Source of the DNA: a bacterium | Lineage (GTDB): Bacteria > Myxococcota_A > Polyangia > Nannocystales > Nannocystaceae | DNA: 64,000 nt | Direction: 5' to 3' | Assembly: GCA_024742475.1 (NCBI GenBank) | Contig: JANSYI010000034.1 | Location: 38,179-102,178, forward strand | Shown here: one piece after another, positions 53,764 to 61,850 of the stretch | Position numbering within the stretch: the first letter of the stretch is position 1 | Layout: each line of letters begins with the position of its first letter | Notes under the pieces: generated by a model | Database searches by the model: none | What the model saw: only the letters and a program-made list of their open reading frames with translations | What the model was told of the DNA's origin: nothing | Made by a program: the position numbers and the translations under genes

Positions 53764-56700
53764 GTGAGTCGTCTGACGCGCCCTCGGAGCCGTTCACAGG
53801 TCTTTGCCCGATACGGAACTCCGGCCGTGGTGGTGGGGTCGCTCCTGCTCTCCTTGGGCCTGACGGCCGTGGGCGACCGGCAAGCGCAGGCGCAGCGCAC
53901 CGACCCGCGCAAGCACTCCCGGCTGGTCCCCAATCACGACGCCACCGAGCTCCGGGTCCTCGACTGGACCCTGTGGAACGTCTCCAAGTACTACGTCGAA
54001 CCCGAGCGGGTCGACCCGCAGGCGATGACCCTCGCGGGTCTCGAGGCGCTCGAGAAGCGCGTCGCCCAGGTGCTCGTTCAGCCGATCGGCCCCGGCGGCA
54101 GCGGTGAGCGGGTCCGCGTCCGCGTCTCGACACACGAAAAGATCTTCGAGCTCGGCGAGATCGAGGCGCTGTGGGCAGTCGGCCCGCACGTGCGCGAGGT
54201 CTTCCGCTTCGTCACCGAGCACACCGACCTCACCGAAGACGAGCAGCGCGAAGCCGAGTACGCGATCGTCGCGGGCGTCTTGAGCACGCTCGACCCGCAC
54301 ACCAACCTCCTGCGCCCCTCGGACTTCAGCGACATGAAGGCCAGCACCAAGGGCAGCTTCGGCGGGCTCGGCATCGAGGTCGGCATGCGCGACGGCAAGA
54401 TCACCGTCATCCGCGTCATCGATGGCAACCCTGCCTCCGAGGTCGACATGCAACCCGGCGACCGCATCGTCCAGATCGGCACCGAGTCCACCGTCACCAT
54501 GACGCTCAACGAGGCGGTCGATCGCCTCCGTGGCCCTGCGGGCACCGACGTCGCGCTGCACGTCATGCGCGAGGGGCTGGCCAAGCCCAAGCGCCTGTCC
54601 ATCACCCGCGCGACGATCAAGCTCGACTCCGTCATCGGCGAGAAGCTCGAGCTCGACGGCCTCGACGGCAAGAAGCACACCGTCGGCCTCGTCCAGATCC
54701 CGCGAAACTTCGCGCAGACCACCGGCAAAGAGCTTCGCGCCAAGCTCGACGAGTTCGAGAAGGCGGGCGTCGAAGGCATCGTGCTCGACCTCCGCGACAA
54801 CCCCGGCGGCCTGCTCAACGCCGCGGTCGAGGTGGCCGATGCGTTTCTCGAGTCGGGCACCATCGTCTCCACCGTCGGCGTCAGCTCGCCCCGCGAAGAG
54901 AACCGCGCCGACGACCGCTACGACTTCCCCGACCTCCCGCTCGTCGTCCTCGTGGACCAGGGCTCGGCCAGCGCGTCCGAGATCGTCGCCGGAGCGCTGC
55001 GCAACCTGGGCCGCGGCGTGCTGATGGGACGTCGCACGTTCGGCAAGGGCAGCGTACAGGTGCTGCACGAGCGCAAGGCCGGCGACAAGGAGCTGGCGCT
55101 CAAGCTCACCATCGCGCAATACCTCACGCCCGGAGACGTCTCGATTCAGTCCGTCGGTGTCAGCCCCGACATCGAGACCATCCCGGTGTGGATCGGCAAG
55201 GAGCAGATCTACTACTTCGGTCGCAGCCGCTTCGATCTGCTTCGCGAAGAGTCCCTGGCCTCCCACCTCACCTCCAACGCCAAGGCGCAATCGATCGCCC
55301 ACGGCTCCCTGCACTTCCTCAACGCGGGCTCGGTCATGCCGGGCAAGACCGAAAAGGACGACGAGAAGAAGGCGTCGTCCAAGCCCCCCTCGTTCCTCGA
55401 GGACCCCGAGATCCGAATGGCCGCCGAGTTCGTCGCGTGGGCGCCTTCGTCGGACCGAGACGCGCTCCTGCGGCAGATGGACGAGTTCGTCGAGGCCCAA
55501 GAGAAGAAGCAGCAGGCGAAGATCGCTCAGAGCCTTACCGCCCGCGACATCGACTGGACCATGGGCCCCAAGCCCGCCTCGGGCGCCGCAAAGCTGCAGG
55601 TCTCCCTGACCACCGACAAGCCGGGCAACAAGATCAAGGGCGGCGAGCGAGGCACCGTCACCGCGACGGTCAAGAACGTCGGCGACGCCCCGGCCTACCA
55701 GGTCCGAGCAATCACCGACAGCGACTACCGCTACTTCGACGAGCGGGAGCTGTTGTTCGGCAAGATCGACCCCGGAGAGTCGCGCACCTACAGCCTCAAG
55801 CTGTCTGTGTCCGAGCACGAGCTCAGCCGAACCGACCGCATCGACCTGCACCTGTTCGAAGGGCACGGCGCGAAGCTGGCGGCCGGCTCGACCACCTCGA
55901 TCGACATCAGCGCCGAGGGCCTGCCCCGGCCGCAGTTCGTCTACGGATACCAGGTCATCGACGATCCCGCCCTCGGCGAGTCGATCGAAGGCAACGGGGA
56001 CGGCGTCCTCCAGGTCGGCGAGCGCGTCCGGCTGCGGGTCTCGCTCGCCAACCAGGGCGAAGGCCCGGCGATCGACACCTGGGTCACCCTGCGAAACCGA
56101 TCGGGCGAGGCCGTGTTCCTGCACGAGGGCCGCAAGGAGCTCGGCAAGCTCCCGACGGGCAACACCCGCGCCGTCGAGCTCGACTTCGAGGTCAAGGAGC
56201 GCCCCGAGGACGGAGACGTCGCGCTGCAGCTGACCGTCTCCGACAACAAGATCGCCGAGGCGCTCTCGGAGAAGATTCACCTGCCGGTGCCCGAGCGCGG
56301 CGTCACCCTCTCGAAGGCCAAGGGTTCGGCCACCGCCACGGACGCCATCGTTCTGTACGCCAGCCCGCTCACGCCCGATCGCGCGGTCGCCCAGGTCGCC
56401 AAGGGCACCGTCATGCCAGTCGTCGCCGAAGGTGACGGGTGGTTCCGTGTGCACCTCGACGGCGGCGTCATGGCGTTCGCGCGCTCCTCGGACGTGTCCA
56501 GGGCCGGCGCCAACGCGAAGCCGCCCGCCGCCTCCCCGTTCTACGAGGTCTCACCGCCCAAGATTCGTCTCGACGGCAGCATCACGCAGACCGAGGAAGA
56601 GTCGATCACGCTCAGGGGCACCGCATCCGACGAGCACGGTCTGCGCGACGTGTTCATCACGGTCTACAACCCCTCGCGCAACCTCTTTGGCGACCGCGAG

Positions 56701-56931
56701 AAGGTCTACTACGTCGCCAGCCCCGACCCCATGTCGGGCGAGCTGAAATTCTCCGCCGACGTCCCCCTGACGCCGGGCAACAACATCATCGAGGTCCACG
56801 CGCGCCAGAACGACGACGTCGTCGCCATCAAGAGGATGTGGGTGCTGCGGACGAGCGGGCTCGCGGAAGCGAGAGCGGCGGACGTGGAGTTCAACTCCAA
56901 CGGCAAGCTGCGGGTCGACACCTTCCAGTAG
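53764..56931 (+). CDS. C-terminal-processing-type S41 peptidase with PDZ and extra C-terminal domains
   Basis: A 1055-aa exported protein with a GTG start and signal region (TPAVVVGSLLLSLGLTAV). Residues about 150-290 contain a PDZ domain (GSFGGLGIEVGMRDGKITVIRVIDGNPASEVDMQPGDRIVQIG). The S41 catalytic part has the Ser in DQGSASASEIVAGAL and the Lys in RTFGKGSVQV. From residue about 600 there are two CARDB-like beta domains (VSLTTDKPGNKIKGGERGTVTATVKNVGDAPAYQV; VGERVRLRVSLANQGEGPAIDTWV), an SH3-like segment (ATDAIVLYASPLTP) and a final beta domain. It resembles the long 'MXAN_5808-like' group in myxobacteria. Ordinary CtpA is about 450 aa. Confidence 0.9.
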   Translation: MSRLTRPRSRSQVFARYGTPAVVVGSLLLSLGLTAVGDRQAQAQRTDPRKHSRLVPNHDATELRVLDWTLWNVSKYYVEPERVDPQAMTLAGLEALEKRVAQVLVQPIGPGGSGERVRVRVSTHEKIFELGEIEALWAVGPHVREVFRFVTEHTDLTEDEQREAEYAIVAGVLSTLDPHTNLLRPSDFSDMKASTKGSFGGLGIEVGMRDGKITVIRVIDGNPASEVDMQPGDRIVQIGTESTVTMTLNEAVDRLRGPAGTDVALHVMREGLAKPKRLSITRATIKLDSVIGEKLELDGLDGKKHTVGLVQIPRNFAQTTGKELRAKLDEFEKAGVEGIVLDLRDNPGGLLNAAVEVADAFLESGTIVSTVGVSSPREENRADDRYDFPDLPLVVLVDQGSASASEIVAGALRNLGRGVLMGRRTFGKGSVQVLHERKAGDKELALKLTIAQYLTPGDVSIQSVGVSPDIETIPVWIGKEQIYYFGRSRFDLLREESLASHLTSNAKAQSIAHGSLHFLNAGSVMPGKTEKDDEKKASSKPPSFLEDPEIRMAAEFVAWAPSSDRDALLRQMDEFVEAQEKKQQAKIAQSLTARDIDWTMGPKPASGAAKLQVSLTTDKPGNKIKGGERGTVTATVKNVGDAPAYQVRAITDSDYRYFDERELLFGKIDPGESRTYSLKLSVSEHELSRTDRIDLHLFEGHGAKLAAGSTTSIDISAEGLPRPQFVYGYQVIDDPALGESIEGNGDGVLQVGERVRLRVSLANQGEGPAIDTWVTLRNRSGEAVFLHEGRKELGKLPTGNTRAVELDFEVKERPEDGDVALQLTVSDNKIAEALSEKIHLPVPERGVTLSKAKGSATATDAIVLYASPLTPDRAVAQVAKGTVMPVVAEGDGWFRVHLDGGVMAFARSSDVSRAGANAKPPAASPFYEVSPPKIRLDGSITQTEEESITLRGTASDEHGLRDVFITVYNPSRNLFGDREKVYYVASPDPMSGELKFSADVPLTPGNNIIEVHARQNDDVVAIKRMWVLRTSGLAEARAADVEFNSNGKLRVDTFQ

Positions 56932-56963
56932 CGCCGACCCACGTCGGTGTGGGGGTGTGGCCG

Positions 56964-57779
56964 CTAGCGGCCGCGCAACATGTTCACCAGCCGCCGACCC
57001 TGCTGCAGCTTACGGTACGCGGCGCGCCCGATGCGGTCGACGTTGCCCCAGACAAAGTCGCGAAGCGCCTCGTCGGGCCGCGCCTTGAACACGGTGGTGT
57101 GATGCTCACCGTCCCAGTTCTGCGGCGCCTCGGGCGTGTAGTAGTAGCCCGCGAACGAGATGCGCGCCTTGTTCGGCGGGCAGGTGACCGGCTCGACGCC
57201 GTGAAAGCTGATGTCGCTGGTCTCGAACAGCACGCAGCGGTTGAGGATCGGCTTGGCCGACACCACGCAGTTCTTCACGTCGGTGTCCCATAGCTCGACC
57301 GCCCCGCCCCAGTCGTCCTCCCACTCCTCGTTGAGGTAGACGAGGATGTTGAGGCGCCGGTGCATCTGCAGCTCCTTGGAGTAGTTGAAGTCGATGTGCA
57401 CGTCGAGCCGCCCACGAGGCCCGGTCAGGTGCATGCCGCCACCGCGCATCGCCGGGTCGTTCTGCAGGTTCTCGATGCCCGTGATGTAGCTGAGGCTCTC
57501 GAGGAACCCGTCGGAGGACAGCGCGTCGTGCAGACGCTTGACGGGCTCGGGGAAGCGCTCCGAGTCGGAGATCTGGACTTTGAGCTTCTCGTTGAGCGCG
57601 TTGAACGCGTCCCGCGTGCCCTGGGCGTCGGACCACGCGCGGTCGAAGCGGGGATAGGCGGCGACCACCTCCTTCAAGAAGGAAGGCTCGAGGAAGTTGT
57701 CCACCACGAGGTGCGGAAACGGCTTGGCGGTGCGGAACTGCTCGCGCAGCGCGTCTTTGTCGAGCGGGTTGATGAGCAT
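56964..57779 (-). CDS. 2-oxoglutarate/Fe(II)-dependent prolyl hydroxylase-like protein
   Basis: A 271-aa protein; the start at 57779 follows a weak leader reading that is probably not translated. It has the 2OG dioxygenase facial triad H128-x-D130 (DVHIDFNY) and H193 (SFHGVEP), with 2OG-binding R206 (KARISFAGYYY). N-terminal helices (FPHLVVDNFLEPSFLKEVVAAYP) match the P4H-like family. The metal and 2OG sites are intact. In a polysaccharide locus it could modify a protein substrate or a small molecule used there. It ends in a convergent arrangement with the S41 gene. Confidence 0.88.
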   Translation of the reverse strand: MLINPLDKDALREQFRTAKPFPHLVVDNFLEPSFLKEVVAAYPRFDRAWSDAQGTRDAFNALNEKLKVQISDSERFPEPVKRLHDALSSDGFLESLSYITGIENLQNDPAMRGGGMHLTGPRGRLDVHIDFNYSKELQMHRRLNILVYLNEEWEDDWGGAVELWDTDVKNCVVSAKPILNRCVLFETSDISFHGVEPVTCPPNKARISFAGYYYTPEAPQNWDGEHHTTVFKARPDEALRDFVWGNVDRIGRAAYRKLQQGRRLVNMLRGR

Positions 57780-57881
57780 CTCGGACGACCTCGACGACGA
57801 AGGTATCACGCACCCGAGCATGCGCTGCGAATGCCCGCGCGAGGCAGCAAAGCGTGCGCGCGCGGCCTCACGCCGATGTCA

Positions 57882-58802
57882 TCACCGCACCCACGAGGCC
57901 GGAAGCGGCCGACCGAGGAACTCGGAGAGCGCGTGATTGTGCGGAGCGTAGCGCTCGAGCAGCTCCTTGCGCTGCGTGTCGCTGAGCTTCGAGAGCTGCG
58001 CAGCGAACGCGTCGGCGCGCGCCTTCATGCGCGCCTTCATGATGGGCGACTCCATGACCGCCTTCATCAGGACCGCGCGCGCCTGCTTGGGGACGAGCCG
58101 CTTGGCGATTCGGACCAGCGGGTTGCGGCGCAGCGTCTCGCGCGTCGACGCGGCGTTGGTCTCGACGGCCCGGGCGCCGATCGCGTTGGACGCCCCCTCG
58201 AGCGTGGTCGACAGCTTCGGCTCGACCTCGACGCCCAAGAACTCCTGCAGCTTCACAAGCACCGCGTCCGGGTCGGTCTTGAGCTCGCTCAGGGTGAGGA
58301 AGAAGAACCGGTCGCGCTCGTAGTGTGCGGTGTACTGCTCGATCTGCTTCAGGTAGCAGCCCGAGTCGAAGTACTCCTCGGTCTCGAGCAACGCGGCGCC
58401 GAGCGAGATCACCGGGCCCGTGCCCTTCTTCTGCCGCTCGAGCATCGCGTGGCGGTAGTGCGAGTACAGCCGGTCGACCGGGTGCCGCATGATGTACACG
58501 AGCTTGATGTCGGGCAGGTGCTCGCCGATGCGCTGCGCGGCGTCGGGAAAGTGGGGGTGCCGCGAGTAGCAGGTGGAGGACTCGAAGGCGAGCTGGCCCG
58601 GCCGCGCCGAGGCGAACACGCCTCGATACCAGTCGAGTCCGAGCGCGTACCGCTCGTCGCGGCTGAAGAAGCCCGGCTCCTTGTACTGCGGCTGCGCGAG
58701 CTGCGGGTGGTTGACGAGATAATCGTGCAGCGTGGTGCTGCCGCACTTCATGCCGCCGATCAGGAGGAAGTCGGGCATGCGGCCCTTGGACGTGTCGGTC
58801 AT
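57882..58802 (-). CDS. PAPS-dependent sulfotransferase
   Basis: A 306-aa sulfotransferase-family protein. The ATG at 58802 shares one base with the stop of the upstream flippase gene. The 5'-PAPS loop IGGMKCGSTTLHDYL and the 3'-phosphate loop YIMRHPVDRLYSHYRH are both complete. The catalytic His/Glu cannot be assigned by eye. Family members transfer sulfate from PAPS to sugars, lipids or proteins. In this cluster a sulfated surface polysaccharide is the likely product. The C-terminal third is helical and basic. Confidence 0.9.
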   Translation of the reverse strand: MTDTSKGRMPDFLLIGGMKCGSTTLHDYLVNHPQLAQPQYKEPGFFSRDERYALGLDWYRGVFASARPGQLAFESSTCYSRHPHFPDAAQRIGEHLPDIKLVYIMRHPVDRLYSHYRHAMLERQKKGTGPVISLGAALLETEEYFDSGCYLKQIEQYTAHYERDRFFFLTLSELKTDPDAVLVKLQEFLGVEVEPKLSTTLEGASNAIGARAVETNAASTRETLRRNPLVRIAKRLVPKQARAVLMKAVMESPIMKARMKARADAFAAQLSKLSDTQRKELLERYAPHNHALSEFLGRPLPASWVR

Positions 58803-60229
58803 CAAGGAATCTCCATCGGGTGCAGCACGAAGCCGGCACCGAGCACACAAGCGGACGCGGCAAACGCCAACCCGTCGAGGCGCGGCAGCCAGGCGTCACG
58901 CTGTCGCAGCAAGAACGCCATCGGCAGGTAGCCGATCAGCCGCCCCAGCGACATGCCGAAGAGCACGCCGGGAAACTCGCCGAGCGCGTAGCCGACCGCC
59001 ATCGAGGCGACGAAGAGCGTGGCCCCGGCCGACTTGTGCTGCAGCTGGGCCCGCGAGTCGCCCGCGGCGACGAACACCATCTCCGCGGTGCCGATGACGA
59101 GCATGCCGACCGAGCCGATCGACAACACGCGAAGCATCCACCCGGCCTGCACGTAGCGGTCGTCGAAGAGCAGGTCGACGATCTCCTGCCCAAAGATGCC
59201 GAGCACCCAAAGCGGCGGGAGACCGATCAGGAGTAGCGCCCCGCGAACCTTGAACATTCGCCCGCGAAGGCGCTTGCGGTCGCCCTTGACGAACCTGGCG
59301 TACAGCGGCTGGAGCACCTTCGTCGAGACGGTCTGCATCGCCTGCGTGACCGCCTCGGCCAGCAGCAGGGCGATCGAGTAGATGCCCAGCATGCTGTCGG
59401 TGAGCAGCTTGGCGACCACCGCCGAGCCGCCCTGCCCGAGCAAGGCTGCGAGCGCCGAGCTGAGGAACACCCACTTGCCGAAGTTGAGCTGCGCCCGGAC
59501 GGCCTCTTTGTCCCACCGCCAGCGGTTGCGATAGCCCCGGATGAGCAGGTGCGTGCCCAGGCCCAAGCCCACGTTGGTCAGGATCATGCCCAGCGCGAGC
59601 ACCCAGACGCTCTCCCAGACGAAGGCCAGCCCGATCATGACCACCACGGCGACCACCCGAATGACCAGCTCGAGCACGGCGGCGGGCTTTGGCTTGACCT
59701 GCCGCGAGAGCGTGAAGATCGCGGTGGACTGCAGGCCGCGAACGCCCAGGGAGAGCGCGACCGCCGGCAACAAGAACACGAGCTCGGGCTGGTTGTAGAA
59801 CTCGGCCAGCGGATAGGCGAGCGCCGAGACCACGATGGCGACCGCCAACCCGCGCAGGCACTGCAGCGTCCACGCGGTGTTGTAGAAGTCGGGCTCGTCG
59901 CCACGCTGGTGGTAGATGATGCTTCCGCGCAGGCCCGCATCCGAGAGCATCGCGACGATGCCCACCACCACGTTGAGGGTGCGCATGATGCCGAACGCGC
60001 CGGGGAACAACAGCCGCGAGAGGATCAGGTTGCTGCCCAATCGGACGACCTGACCCAGTGCAAACGCGCCGAAGACCCACAGCGCGCCCTTGGCGGCTTT
60101 CTGCTTGAGGCCGCTTCCCGCGTCGGGCGTCGCGCCGCCGGGCTCGGATGGTACCTCCGCGCCCTCGGGCGATGCGCCGGGGTCGGTCTCGCCGCTCGGC
60201 GCGTCGGAGGAGTTCGGCGTATCGCCCAT
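58802..60229 (-). CDS. polysaccharide flippase (Wzx/MATE-like, oligosaccharide exporter family)
   Basis: A 475-aa protein with a disordered Pro/Gly/Ser-rich N-terminus (about 38 residues) and about 12 predicted membrane helices. The family pattern starts at KGALWVFGAFALGQVVRLGSNLILSRLLFPGAFGIM, followed by DAGLRGSIIYHQRG. Flippases of this type move undecaprenol-linked oligosaccharide repeat units across the inner membrane. It is transcribed with the sulfotransferase gene and is divergent from the polymerase/ligase gene at 60297. Confidence 0.88.
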   Translation of the reverse strand: MGDTPNSSDAPSGETDPGASPEGAEVPSEPGGATPDAGSGLKQKAAKGALWVFGAFALGQVVRLGSNLILSRLLFPGAFGIMRTLNVVVGIVAMLSDAGLRGSIIYHQRGDEPDFYNTAWTLQCLRGLAVAIVVSALAYPLAEFYNQPELVFLLPAVALSLGVRGLQSTAIFTLSRQVKPKPAAVLELVIRVVAVVVMIGLAFVWESVWVLALGMILTNVGLGLGTHLLIRGYRNRWRWDKEAVRAQLNFGKWVFLSSALAALLGQGGSAVVAKLLTDSMLGIYSIALLLAEAVTQAMQTVSTKVLQPLYARFVKGDRKRLRGRMFKVRGALLLIGLPPLWVLGIFGQEIVDLLFDDRYVQAGWMLRVLSIGSVGMLVIGTAEMVFVAAGDSRAQLQHKSAGATLFVASMAVGYALGEFPGVLFGMSLGRLIGYLPMAFLLRQRDAWLPRLDGLAFAASACVLGAGFVLHPMEIP

Positions 60230-60296
60230 CGTTCGCCCGGGACGCTAACGCGGTGTGTTTACCGAGGCAATCGGAGGAGTTGTTATCCTGCGGGCC

Positions 60297-61850
60297 GTGG
60301 CATCCCCGCCCGACGTGCGGCCGTTCGTGGCCCTGCTGCTCTACGTCCCCGCCAGCCTCGGCTACGCGGTCACGGCAGCCAAGCAGCACGCCACGCGGAC
60401 GGTCTTTTGGATCTTCTTCCTCGGCGTGATGTTCCTTCCCGAGCTGGTGGCATTCGACGCCCCGCTCATTCCGCCGCTGACCAAGTACGAGTTTGCAGGC
60501 CTGATGAGCCTTGCCGCCGCGTACTTGGTGCACAAGGACCGGCTGCTCGGGTCCAAGCCGCTGCGAGGCGTCGACCTCTTCTTCGTGCTGACACTGCTGG
60601 GCAACATCGGCACGGTCTTGACCAACGCCGACACGCTGAGCTTTGGCGTCTACTGGTGGGACAAGGCCGGCAACCTCGTCGCCGAGCCTCGGATCCTCTC
60701 GGGACATACGCACAAGGACATCATCGCGATCACCGTGCGCGACTCCCTGTCGATGTACGTGCCCTACCTGATGGGCCGCGTCGCCTTCCGCACGCTCGAC
60801 GACGCCAAGACGCTCACCCAAGGCATCGTCAAGATCGCCCTCATCTACGCGCCGGGCTGCCTGCTCGAGGCACGCATCTCCCCGCAGATTCACAAGTGGG
60901 TCTACGGCTATGCGTCCACCGGCATCGCGGGTGTCGTGCGCGGCGACGGCTTCAAGCCGGTCATGTTTCAAAACTCCGGCCTCGCGGTGGCGACGTTCTT
61001 GTTCTGCGCCGTGGCGTGCGCGGCGGTGCTCGCCAAGAGAAAGGAGAAGGTGTGGGGCTTACCCGCCATCGCGCCAATGCTGATCTTGATGGTCACGTTG
61101 GCGCTCTCCCACAACATGGCCGCGCTGCTGTACACGCTCGTCGCCATCCCGATCATCTTCATGTCCCGGGGCAAGCTCGCCATCACGGCCGCCGTCGTGT
61201 TGGCGATCCTGGTGCTGCTGTACCCACCGATCCGCGCGTTCCAGATGGTCGACGTCTATGCGTTCATCGAGTGGCTCACCGAGATCACGCCCGAACGCGC
61301 CGACTCGCTGCACGTTCGCTTCTACAACGAGGACATCCTCTACGAGAGGGCGGAAGAGCGGCTCACGTTCGGGTGGGGAGGATATGGACGCAACCGCGTC
61401 TACGACGAGCGCGGCAAGGACATCTGCCTCACCGACGGAGAGTGGATCATCCGCGTCGGGTGTCGCGGTATCATCGGCTTCATCGGCTCATTCGGCCTGA
61501 TCCTCGCGCCCATCTTCGTCACGTGGCGACGTGCGAATCGAATTCCGAAGGCTGGCCGCGTCTACGTCGACGCGCTCGCCATCATCTGCGCCCTCATCGC
61601 CGTCGATCTCCTCCCCAACAGCCTCTTCACCAAGCTGCCCTTCTTCTTCGGCGGCGCGCTCATCGGCCTTGCGCGAGGCCTCGAGAAGGAGGCGAAGCAG
61701 CAGCCGCTCGCCGGCCACGGCGTCGCGCCGCCTGGCGGAGGACTGCCGCCGGGCATGGTCTACGTGCACCAGCAAGCGCCGCAGCAGCCGGCGCTGGGAC
61801 CCGGTGCCGTGCAGGGCCACGGCAACCCCTCCGGGCAGGGGCCGCGATGA
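60297..61850 (+). CDS. O-antigen polymerase/ligase-like membrane protein
   Basis: About 517 aa from GTG 60297. A ribosome-binding-like GGAGGAG at 60273-60279 is 17 bases from it, so an alternative start (for example GTG 60255) is possible. There are about ten membrane helices and a large periplasmic loop carrying TFGWGGYGRNRVYDERGKD and DGEWIIRVGCRGIIGF, typical of Wzy/WaaL-like polymerases and ligases, which join polysaccharide units or attach them to lipid carriers. The C-terminal about 60 residues are disordered and Gly/Pro/Gln-rich. Its stop overlaps the next start (ATGA at 61847). Confidence 0.8.
   Translation: MASPPDVRPFVALLLYVPASLGYAVTAAKQHATRTVFWIFFLGVMFLPELVAFDAPLIPPLTKYEFAGLMSLAAAYLVHKDRLLGSKPLRGVDLFFVLTLLGNIGTVLTNADTLSFGVYWWDKAGNLVAEPRILSGHTHKDIIAITVRDSLSMYVPYLMGRVAFRTLDDAKTLTQGIVKIALIYAPGCLLEARISPQIHKWVYGYASTGIAGVVRGDGFKPVMFQNSGLAVATFLFCAVACAAVLAKRKEKVWGLPAIAPMLILMVTLALSHNMAALLYTLVAIPIIFMSRGKLAITAAVVLAILVLLYPPIRAFQMVDVYAFIEWLTEITPERADSLHVRFYNEDILYERAEERLTFGWGGYGRNRVYDERGKDICLTDGEWIIRVGCRGIIGFIGSFGLILAPIFVTWRRANRIPKAGRVYVDALAIICALIAVDLLPNSLFTKLPFFFGGALIGLARGLEKEAKQQPLAGHGVAPPGGGLPPGMVYVHQQAPQQPALGPGAVQGHGNPSGQGPR

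Noticed and set aside
53794..56454. 886-codon open frame on the reverse strand
   Set aside because: Antisense to the S41 protease with PDZ and catalytic motifs; the reverse product is repetitive in Leu/Gly/Asp/Arg and has no start site.
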